Positions 6,642 through 13,668 of a DNA stretch of 13,668 nucleotides are shown here, piece after piece. The stretch comes from Oehlia diaphana (Eukaryota > Glomeromycota > Glomeromycetes > Glomerales > Glomeraceae): the NCBI GenBank assembly GCA_003833135.1, contig QZLH01001080.1, positions 3,309-16,976 of the forward strand, read 5' to 3'. Position 1 is the stretch's first letter. Every line of letters begins with the position of its first letter. The translations under genes and the position numbers were made by a program. The notes beneath the pieces are model-generated. The model had not been told where the DNA came from. It saw only the letters and a program-made list of their open reading frames with translations, and ran no database searches.

Positions 6642-7241
6642 ATAATGTATAGGACTAATTTTAACTCGTAGTGATTTAAACCTGGGTGATTTAACCTACT
6701 AGTAAATTTTATATAAATTATATAATTTTGCCCAAATTTTCAAAAAAAAAAAAAAAAAATGTAAATTATGATTACAATTAAAATTGAGAGACATTGTCAA
6801 AAATGTAAGAAAACTTGGTCATTATGCTCTATAATATCCAAATAAATAAAACCTATATAAAGTGAAATGAATAATTTTTTTTTTTAAATGATATAAAATA
6901 TAAATTTTAGGAAGCAAGTTAGCCAAACTCAATATTAAATATATATATTTATATTTTAAATTAAAATTTTTTATTATTTAAATATCTAATATAATTTTTA
7001 ACATTTTAGAATATTGAACGAATAATTTTTCCTTTAAATAAGGAGTACCACTCCCTTTGAGCATAATAAAAAATTGAATGAATTTATACAAATAATAAAA
7101 TTAAACTAACACAATAAATTAAATAAAAATAAAAATTTTGGCAAAATATCCCTTTGGTATTTAGTAAAATATTTCTTTAGTAAATAAAATAGATATTGGT
7201 AAAAATGGGTATTCCAATCAAGTGACTTTTAGCAATATAAG
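6642..7241. other. AT-rich spacer, no gene seen
   Basis: The stretch holds a short tandem repeat (GTGATTTAAACCT at 6671-6683 and GTGATTTAACCT at 6686-6697), an A run near 6741-6758, and a small dyad AAGGAGTACCACTCCCTT near 7039-7056. No open frame, RNA gene or transposon end is evident. Confidence 0.5.
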
Positions 7242-7243
7242 TA

Positions 7244-7412
7244 CACAGTGAAATTCGATATAATGGAACCATCCATTTCATTAGAAAAATTTGTCAAAAA
7301 TCCGTTATATCGAGGGTAAATTAATTATAGATTATAATATTCCCAATTCCGATATATCAAGATTACTTATGTTCCGTTATATCAAGGTTCCGGTATATTG
7401 AATTTCACTGTG
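7244..7412. mobile_element. 169-bp mariner/pogo-type MITE
   Basis: The element starts CACAGTGAAATTCGATATAA and ends in a segment whose complement starts CACAGTGAAATTCAATATAC, with 24 of the first 27 positions matching. It is flanked by TA on both sides (7242-7243 and 7413-7414), the target duplication of the Tc1-mariner superfamily. Inside are iterated copies of TTCCGTTATATCRAGG-like sequence (near 7301-7316, 7347-7362 and 7373-7398), reminiscent of transposase-binding repeats. No coding capacity exists, so it must be mobilised in trans. Its ends differ from the pogo element at 1296-4143, so a different Tigger-like transposase is implied. Confidence 0.85.
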
Positions 7413-7414
7413 TA

Positions 7415-8560
7415 TTACAAAATGGACTTTAATAGACTTCTGTAAAATTGGAATACAGTAATTTTATATTAGATAAAAATGCTGCAGTAGTATAATAAAA
7501 ATTACTTACAATATATTTGAAAGAGAAATTCTAGTTTAAAAATTTATTATATGTAAAGAATTTTTATAATGGATATAATGTTTATAATGTTTACATATTT
7601 ATATATAAGTTGTATTAAAAACTTCCAGGGTGAATTCTGGTACAAATATAATAAAACTTGGAATAATCAGATATAATATTTAAAAAGTTAAAATATATAT
7701 TATGTTTATATTGCAGTCATTACTTACATTGCAAAGAAAAGAGGGTTGTATCATTAATGGGAAAAAAAGGATGCCAACAATTTCACATGACTTATTACTG
7801 GAGTTATGGCATTATGGAATTTATTGTAGGTGGCATAAAATGTGATGTGACAAATGGGATTTTAAAAGTTCCGTAAAAGAGGGTGCAACAAATATCTTTC
7901 ATATGATCATGAAAAGTATATAAAGTCCGTGATAAATATAAGAATTCGTTATTGTGTGCCGACAAAACATTATTCGCAAATTAGTCAAAATGCAAAAATG
8001 CAATTACATATGATTACTTTCTGATTTGTACTTAATTCACTCAGTTCTTAAATTTATTTTTGTCTGGAACGCGCCGATTTCATTTTAATGAAATGGATGC
8101 AAAATAATGCGACATTTCAGGAGCAAATAAATAAAATCAGTGCGTCAAAATGATATCATACTCAGCACTATTCACACCTTGTCACACCCTTTTTTTCCTG
8201 ATTTTACAAATGTTTGTCATCCATTATACGCCTCATTAAGTTATTATACATAATAAAGCTTGAAAAGTGACGTTTAAGTAATCGTTCATTACGCGTGTAA
8301 TCTTGCGTAATGTGTGTTTCAGGATCTATAAATGTCAATTATTAAATGTTCGTCCACGCGTTTATCGATTATTTCGTTATTAATATTTTTTAAGTTACTC
8401 TTTAACAATTTGTAGCCAGCATAAATAGTGCGGCTGATTAGATGGATAAAAGTTTACGCGAATGTTCAAGCTTTATTAATTTAAATTTAAGGAAAAATTT
8501 TTAGATTTTACGATTAAAAGATATGACAAATATGACTTAAATCCATGATGTTCTAGATTT
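7415..8560. other. Intergenic stretch of less extreme composition, no firm gene
   Basis: From about 7700 to 8450 the sequence is less AT-extreme than its surroundings. It holds a 39-codon ATG frame at 7757-7876 (MGKKGCQQFHMTYYWSYGIM...), overlapping another open frame from 7712 that follows a TTATATTGCAG acceptor-like sequence. Neither resembles a known protein. TATATAAA at 7917-7924 could be a TATA box, but no gene follows convincingly. ATTTCATTTTAATGAAAT (8077-8094) is a near-perfect palindrome. The stretch may be a regulatory region or the edge of a gene whose exons I cannot define. Confidence 0.35.
8288..8361. promoter_or_regulatory. Pair of ACGCGT boxes
   Basis: ACGCGT occurs at 8291-8296 and 8356-8361, and the first lies in a dyad ATTACGC (8288-8294) / GCGTAAT (8305-8311). 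In yeasts ACGCGT is the MluI cell-cycle box bound by MBF. Two copies within 70 bp of such AT-rich DNA are noteworthy, but no adjacent gene start is identified and the role is only suggested. Confidence 0.25.
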
Positions 8561-9548
8561 TTTTTTTAAAATTGTGGATTAACCTTTATAGTTTAATTGA
8601 ATCACCTTATTTTCTTCCTTATCGCCGAAATCAGTGATTTTTTTTTGATAATTCCATAAATATTTATACATATATACTTATATATATAAATTGGAACCGT
8701 GATTATCACCCTGCAATGATTTAGAATGATGATTAGGTTTTCCTTGATATTAAAAAGATATCAATTATTTCTAAATATATAAATTTTTAGTAAGAAACTT
8801 TTTATTGAAGGTCACGCAAGAAATAATAATGTGTAATTAGCGATATCAATTCGGTTAGTTAAATTTTTTAAATCGGATAAGATAAACCGATTGATTGATT
8901 ATACAATCGTTGTTGGCTTTATTACTTATTCTTTTGAATTTAGTCAAATATATTCATAATATGCCCAATTACATAATTACGTCAATCAAAAGATATATTA
9001 TTTATTAATCGAAAGAACGCTTGATTACAATAACAATTGTTTATTAAAATAATCTATATATGTCATACTGTAGTTCACCTTAATATAGAAAATTCCCGCC
9101 CACGATCCGGTTATCGTTATATTAAAAGAAAAATAAACCGATACTTTTAATTTAACAATATATATACTAGTTATTATATATATATATATACAGGATATAT
9201 ATATAATATACATATCCTAAATTTAGGCATATCATTTACAAATAAGGAGTACTTATGATAACATCAAGCACCTTATTTTTATTTTTGTTTATTTATTTAA
9301 TATATACTAAATTTAGTTTTAATTAAGGTTATAAATACAAAATGCGTCATGTCATGTACATTAACGCCAATTTCTAAAAATTTAGTTAAATTATGGAAAC
9401 ACAAAAATCCAAGAATAAGGTGATGAAACTAAGGAATTTTTTTCCGTGAGAATTTAGTTTATACAGTGCTCGCAACGTAATATGATAGTATGCCTACAAA
9501 TTATATTAAAAAAAATTATTATTATTTTTTTTTTTTAAAAAAAAAAAA
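8561..9548. other. AT-rich spacer downstream of the 9549-9917 gene
   Basis: No gene is supported here; short open frames are fortuitous. A (TA)8 microsatellite lies at 9175-9190 beside further TATATA runs. A small stem AATCGG (8871-8876) / CCGATT (8887-8892) is visible. A poly(T)/poly(A) stretch at about 9510-9550 abuts the end of the minus-strand gene. AATAAT and AATATAA words on the minus strand there could serve as its polyadenylation signals. Confidence 0.45.
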
Positions 9549-9917
9549 TTATTTTAAATAAAAAAAATATTTACCAACAGTAATCATTAAAAGCAAAGAA
9601 ACTAAAGTAATAATGAAAATATTTTTCCAAGAATATTTTGGGACTTCTACTAATGTTTGTTTAGGTGAACTCAATCTTCCTGGTGAATAATCTTCAGTAT
9701 AAAGTTGTTGAGATTGTTGTTCATGTTGAAATTGTTTTAAATATTGCATTGAATAACGTGAATTTACTGGACGAGCAGTAGGAGGTACTATTATCGTGAT
9801 AGTACAATTATCATCATCCGTTGGAATTATAGATGAATTGTAATTTTTTTCATCTTTCTTTTCATTAACTTCCGTATTAGAGGGTTTAACCCTTGTCGTG
9901 GACTTAAATAGAGTCAT
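9549..9917 (-). CDS. Hypothetical protein with one C-terminal membrane segment (possible tail-anchored protein)
   Basis: This is a 122-residue single-exon frame with ATG at 9915-9917 and TAA at 9549-9551. Residues 1-40 are polar (KPSNTEVNEKKDEKN, then an acidic DDD at 34-36). A short hydrophobic and proline stretch follows (TIIVPPTARP, 41-50). Residues 55-72 are Gln-rich (QYLKQFQHEQQSQQ), and a Ser/Pro stretch (SPGRLSSPKQ) comes next. One clear hydrophobic segment (about 99-120, NIFIITLVSLLLMITVGKYF) ends two residues from the C-terminus. There is no signal peptide. This is the layout of a tail-anchored protein with a cytosolic N-terminal part in the ER or outer mitochondrial membrane. The -3 base is A. 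Mixed codon composition and lack of stops favour a real gene. I do not recognise a family. Confidence 0.6.
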   Translation of the reverse strand: MTLFKSTTRVKPSNTEVNEKKDEKNYNSSIIPTDDDNCTITIIVPPTARPVNSRYSMQYLKQFQHEQQSQQLYTEDYSPGRLSSPKQTLVEVPKYSWKNIFIITLVSLLLMITVGKYFFYLK

Positions 9918-10284
9918 TCTATTATTTATTATATTATTTATGTCTAATTATTTCCAATAAATATAATAAATAGATGGCCTTTTTTTTTTTAGAGGACAAA
10001 AAAAAAAATTTGGGAAAAAAAAAAAATTGAAAAAAAAATTTTTTCAAAATCCTTAGTTAATAAATCTTCAATTTTTTTTTTTTTTTTGCCATCATATTGT
10101 GACTATCAACTATTGTTTATCTTTACCATTACCAAATTTTGCAAAGTTTTTTCTTTGTTCTATTGTTTATTTATGGAAACTTATTAGTAAAATTGTTGAT
10201 ATATTTCTAAAAATAAAATAAATCGACAAACAAAATTTCTATTTTTGTATCAAAATCAGGGCGGGTTTGTGAAACTAAATCGTT
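9918..10284. other. Upstream region of the 9549-9917 gene
   Basis: The presumed 5' leader and core promoter on the minus strand contain long A/T runs (9980-10090, including a T16 run near 10072-10087) and an A/T inverted stretch around 10005-10045. Poly(dA:dT) tracts like these commonly exclude nucleosomes at fungal promoters. No clear TATA box can be chosen in such AT-rich sequence. Confidence 0.3.
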
Positions 10285-10552
10285 CACGTGCACTTCTGTA
10301 CTTTTTGTAATACCCGATTGACCCGAATAATAATATTTATGTTTCAAGGAAGATTAATTTACCCGAAAAAAAAAAAAAAAGATTCTAGAATATACTGCGT
10401 ATGGTTAAATTATGTTACATGAGAGTTTTTTTTTTTTACGGTATCAAAAAATTAAAAATAAAGAATCTTTTTTAATAGTCACGTGATGTATATGTGAAAT
10501 GTCGCGCGAATATTAAAACAGGGACGAAAACGAAAAACACGGAACTCACGTG
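10285..10552. promoter_or_regulatory. Three CACGTG boxes upstream of the minus-strand gene
   Basis: CACGTG occurs at 10285-10290, 10480-10485 (as full TCACGTGA) and 10547-10552, lying 368-635 bp upstream of the ATG at 9917. The 10480-10560 stretch is also locally GC-rich (GTCGCGCG, ACGGAACTCACGTGG). CACGTG is the E-box bound by basic helix-loop-helix factors such as Cbf1-like and Pho4-like proteins in fungi. A regulatory role for the 9549-9917 gene, or for an unseen plus-strand gene, is inferred. Confidence 0.4.
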
Positions 10553-12085
10553 GAGAGGTATTATGATGTAATTATAGAACATAATCAATTTTTCTTAAGT
10601 ATGATTATGTATCGTCCAAAGTCTTGTATATATCAAGTTACCAAAAAAATTATTGTATGATACAAAGATTTAAGATATGATCATTTAAGAAGTCGCCTAA
10701 TAAAAACAAAAAAAAAAAAATGAAATACATTAAAATACATTCCAGTAATTCACAAGTTTCACAAGTTTGGTACTTAAAATTTCTTAATTTAATGAATCTT
10801 ATAAATCCTATAGTTAAATTATATAATACATATTTATCATATATTCTTAATTTAATGCGTTTCTCTTAAAAATTTTTTTAATGATTTCGATTTATCAAAA
10901 GGAAAGAAAAAGAAATAAAATTTGGCTTTTCAAAAAATAATAAATGTAAAAAATAAAAAGGTATTTTTTTTTTTTCGAATAATATAAAAATAAAAAAAAA
11001 AATAATTAAATTTTCCCCGCAATAAATTTCGAGTCGATTTTCCCAATGATCTAAATATACTTCCCATCATAAGAATTCTTCACATTAGTAAATAATAATC
11101 ATATCCATTTATAATGGATTTTTTTTCTTTTAGCAATATTTCTAAAATATAGAAAAAGAAAATAAAAAGTATTAATAATTAATTAATATTTCAAAAAAAA
11201 AAAAAAATAAAAATAAAAATAAAAATAATAAATTTTAAAAAACGCATTTAATTTACAATAATGAATATTTGATAAAAAAATTACTCGATTTTTATATAAA
11301 TTACGTAAATTCATACATTTTGGCGTGAAGAATTTTTTAAAGGAGTGAATAAATGACGAGAAATGTAGAAAAAGACCATCAAGATATTGTATAGAGAAAA
11401 AATTTTATTTACTCGTCATATCCTTTAAATATTAAAAAAGAATAATTGTCCATATTTTTTTTTTTTTTTTATTTATTTATTATTATTGTTATTTACGCCG
11501 ATTACTGGTTGATTATTGTTTCTTTGCCCGGTTTTTTTTTTTTATATTGTTCATTGTTTATATTCGGATCGACTTGTCTGTTAATTTAATCTTGATAAAT
11601 GCGAAAAATTAATCACACAAAACCTTTATTACTTGTATTTAAAGGGAATTGAGAACCAATTAATGTAAATTATTTTGTCAAACAATATTTTTTCTAAATA
11701 TAAATAAACTAATGTGGATTTGTTTAAATAAAAAAAAAAAATTTTTTTTTTTTTTACCATAATTTGTCTTTGAATTTTATTCAGGGAATAAAGGCGTCAA
11801 CCCCTCTAAACAAGAATTTTAAGAAAATTTTATAAATAAGTGAAACGATTACATGTTATTTATTTACAATTATCCCGTGGGACGATACAAAAAGGTTTTT
11901 TTTATTCTCATGATATCAAATGTTTATATCTTATTTTTTTTTTTTTTTTATTTATAATAAATAATAAAATATAAAATATCCAGAAAATGAAATTATCAAA
12001 GTACCGCCATATATCGGGAAAATGAAAATAAGTCTTGAATCAAATCTTGTTCAAACTTAAATCTCAACCTTGATTATTTGTTTAG
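10553..12085. other. AT-rich spacer with low-complexity tracts; no firm gene
   Basis: There is a 49-codon plus-strand frame at 10720-10869 (MKYIKIHSSNSQVSQVWYLK...) directly behind an A12 run. It has no recognisable family and I do not call it a gene. Simple sequence includes (AAAAAT)n at about 11200-11230 and T runs at 11455-11470, 11741-11756 and 11934-11950. A split inverted repeat around TGACGAG (11354-11360) and CTCGTCA (11413-11419) flanks a 52-bp loop. Nothing else is supported. Confidence 0.4.
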
Positions 12086-12208
12086 GCTTTCTCAGAAGGG
12101 GGAGAAAAGAAACCAAATAAATATGCTTGGACACCGAAAAATTCCGACTCCAAACAAATAAATTATATTGGAACGTCCTTTATTTTTACCTACATTTCAA
12201 GGAAATAA
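12086..12208 (+). CDS. Possible 3' terminal exon (uncertain)
   Basis: A 40-codon open frame runs from just after an acceptor-like TTGTTTAG (ending 12085) to TAA at 12206-12208. It reads AFSEGGEKKPNKYAWTPKNS, then DSKQINYIGTSF and a short tail. The composition (GGGGGAG, GGACACC) is unusually rich for the window, and the mixed polar content looks protein-like. No upstream exon with a matching donor was found, and the minus strand is also open here, so this may be chance. I do not recognise a family. Confidence 0.2.
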   Translation, partial: AFSEGGEKKPNKYAWTPKNSDSKQINYIGTSFIFTYISRK

Positions 12209-12227
12209 TAATAATAATAATAATAAT
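12204..12227 (+). repeat. (AAT)8 microsatellite
   Basis: Eight perfect AAT units directly follow, and overlap the stop of, the possible exon at 12086-12208. Confidence 0.9.
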
Positions 12228-12231
12228 ATTG

Positions 12232-12374
12232 TTATAGTTATTAGCAATATTAAATAACTTCTTAATCAACTACGGTTGTTTCGCCGGTTTCATATTTCTT
12301 TTTCATCATATTTAATTAATCGAATTTTTAGGAAAAGTTTTTTTTTTCTTTTAAAGTTTTTTTTTTTTTTTAAA

Positions 12375-12406
<32 letters not shown>

Positions 12407-12636
12407 GGCCAGATCAAAAACTTTATTACAATGTAATAAAAATAACATATTCTTAATTTGTTTTGATTTGCGCATACATTATGCATGCATTAAAAAACTT
12501 TTCGTTGTTTTTGAACATTTTTTTTTAAAAAAAAATTGGTAACACGTGATTCAACATTACGCAATCAGAATCCGAAAAATTCACCCAATTTTTTAAACAA
12601 GATTATAAGCGTAAACAAACGATATATTGGATGTAA
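12232..12636. other. AT-rich spacer with a long homopolymer palindrome
   Basis: No gene is seen. The main structure is the T16A16 palindrome at 12375-12406. A single CACGTG box lies at 12543-12548 (ACACGTGAT). Confidence 0.45.
12375..12406. repeat. Perfect T16A16 palindrome
   Basis: Sixteen T (12375-12390) are followed immediately by sixteen A (12391-12406), with more T runs just upstream (about 12357-12371). It could extrude as a hairpin and is prone to length change and sequencing error. Confidence 0.8.
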
Positions 12637-12721
12637 TACAGTGTCACTATGCGTGATATCATTTGAATAATACGCGTAATTTTTGTGATTAAATATTTTT
12701 AAAATACAGTGGCGTGATATC
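12637..12721 (+). repeat. Direct repeat ATACAGTG...GCGTGATATC
   Basis: The word pair ATACAGTG and GCGTGATATC occurs twice: about 12637-12660 and about 12704-12721. The GCGTGATATC copies begin at 12651 and 12712, 61 bp apart. The first is followed by AATACGCGTAA (with ACGCGT at 12672-12677) and the second by TTACGTATTATC, a partly inverted counterpart. This could be a pair of regulatory sites or part of a degraded element. Confidence 0.45.
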
Positions 12722-13089
12722 TTACGTATTATCAATTATCCCATATTCATCTTAATATGTGAATTTGTGAAAATATCAATATCAAGATTAATCGATAAGT
12801 GTCTGCTAATTTTTTAATTATCCGCAGCTTTTAAACTATAACCTCATCAATGAGTGAATAATTTCCTTCGGTTAATTCCGATTGTCACTCAGGAATCTTA
12901 ATTACGAAAAAAAATGGTTAAAAGGTTTAAAGTATTTTTTTTTTTCGATTAAAAACACGCTAAACTAAAAATAATGAGGGCGTAAAGGAAAGAAGAAATT
13001 CATTATCGAATAAAATCTTATTTTTATGTGTGTGTAACAGACGTTCGAATATGCCATGTTTCAGAATTTTTTACAAATTAACAAATTAG
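12722..13089. other. AT-rich spacer, nothing recognised
   Basis: No open frame, RNA gene or repeat stands out. AT content is high but of mixed sequence, with a T9 tract near 12937. Confidence 0.4.
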
Positions 13090-13371
13090 ATGATTTCAAT
13101 GTTTTTTTTTTTGTTTAATAAGGTATGCTATAACTCGGGTATACCCCTGAAATTGCATGTTAACAGACAGAACAGGGTCGTTTCACTGATAACATTTATG
13201 AATAACTCAAAGCCAAAGATTATTTTTGGCGAAATGGCTTTATCAGCTGTACTAAATAACTTTTTTAATAATACGCGTAAAAGCAATGTTGTCCATTTTT
13301 TGATGTCCGGATATGTCCACTTTTTGTTTCTTGTGTCACTTGTCCGGATATTGTCTCGTGACAACACTTGA
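13090..13371. repeat. Block open on both strands, probable dispersed repeat
   Basis: The plus frame 13090-13371 (93 codons) and the minus frame 13128-13367 (79 codons, with a non-ATG start) overlap almost completely. The plus reading has GIPLKLHVNRQNRVVSLI and KIIFGEMALSAVLNNFFNN; the minus reading has KKWTTLLLRVLLKKLFSTAD. Neither shows a domain I can name. The block is sharply less AT-rich than its flanks. It starts near a GGGTATACCC palindrome (13137-13146) and ends with two TGTCCGGATAT direct repeats (13304-13314 and 13341-13351) and paired TGTCCAYTTTTTG words. My impression is of a repeat family common in this type of genome, not a unique gene; this needs a copy-number search. Confidence 0.4.
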
Positions 13372-13604
13372 CTTATGTATCATCTGATTTGAATAATGGA
13401 TAAATTAGTTAAAATCCGTTTATTTTTTCAGTTTCACATGATGATCAACATGTCAAGAAAGAATCGCGAAAAGAAAAAGATGAAAATAATTTTTATTATA
13501 AACTTTTACAATTAAAAAAAAAAAAAAAATTCTTATTAAACAAATAGAACAATATTAATAATTGTGATTATATTAATAAATTAAAAAATTATTCAAATAA
13601 ATTA

Positions 13605-13638
<34 letters not shown>

Positions 13639-13668
13639 ATAAAAAAAAAAAAAAAAATTAAAAAAAAA
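13372..13668. other. AT-rich end of window with poly(A) tracts
   Basis: The last 300 bp contain no gene. Long A runs occur at 13514-13529, 13606-13636 (31 A) and 13641-13657. They may be retroelement tails or an assembly edge, since the window or contig ends here. Confidence 0.5.

Noticed and set aside
7757..7876. 39-codon ORF (MGKKGCQQFH...)
   Set aside because: It overlaps another open frame of similar length and resembles no known family; possible exon remnant but unsupported.
8871..8892. AATCGG/CCGATT hairpin as a terminator
   Set aside because: A 6-bp stem with a 10-base loop is easily fortuitous and no gene ends here.
9025..9213. 62-codon minus-strand ORF rich in Ile/Tyr
   Set aside because: Most of it is translation of TA microsatellite and AT-rich sequence, with no gene-like features.
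10720..10869. 49-codon plus-strand ORF (MKYIKIHSSN...)
   Set aside because: It is short, of AT-driven amino acid content, with no family resemblance and no clear promoter or splice context; mentioned in the region note only.
1..13668. CRISPR arrays, bacterial operons, rRNA genes, tRNA genes
   Set aside because: No regularly spaced identical repeats with unique spacers, no ribosome-binding-site-led gene strings, and no recognisable rRNA or tRNA sequence were seen on either strand.

Overview
The window looks like nuclear DNA from an extremely AT-rich eukaryote. Homopolymer A/T runs occur throughout, intron-like elements of about 70-85 bp carry GTAAGT-type donors and TACTAAC-type branch sites, several DNA-transposon families are present, and genes are very sparse. 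My best guess is an arbuscular mycorrhizal fungus of the Rhizophagus type (Glomeromycotina). That rests on overall character and on the style of the repeats, not on a database match. There are no bacterial operons, no CRISPR array, and no rRNA or tRNA that I can recognise.

Layout. Positions 61-445 and about 4205-4585 are two diverged direct copies of one roughly 400-bp repeat. Between them lies a complete but dead pogo/Tigger-type transposon (1296-4143). It has TA target duplications, 23-bp imperfect terminal inverted repeats, and a minus-strand transposase pseudogene (1514-3535). All the domains of that transposase can still be read in order: CENP-B-type helix-turn-helix, a second DNA-binding helix block, and a DDD catalytic domain split by a probable 72-bp intron. 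It is broken by stops and frameshifts and by a nested 286-bp MITE-like element (2340-2625) with a 7-bp target duplication. A palindromic foldback element (3615-3893) sits between the transposase start and the right end.

Right of this, 4719-4827 is a short poly(A)-tailed insertion with 17-bp flanking duplications and its own AATAAA, which is the signature of target-primed retroposition. It is followed by a degenerate tandem array (4861-5330) in which each roughly 140-bp unit looks like a mini-exon plus an intron. Positions 5880-6260 hold two copies of a motif also found inside the nested MITE. Positions 6385-6600 form a relatively GC-rich island ending in overlapping palindromes. Positions 7244-7412 are a compact, clean MITE with TA duplications.

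The right half (7415-13668) is mainly intergenic. The best intact gene candidate in the window is a minus-strand 122-residue protein (9549-9917) with one C-terminal membrane segment, probably a tail-anchored protein. Three CACGTG boxes lie 368-635 bp upstream of it. A possible exon (12086-12208) and a block open on both strands (13090-13371), probably a dispersed repeat, are weaker calls.

The genes do not form a pathway. The window is best read as a graveyard of nested mobile elements beside one small single-copy gene candidate. I did not find a convincing new multi-gene system. The most unusual structures are the exon/intron-like tandem array and the well-resolved nested insertions.
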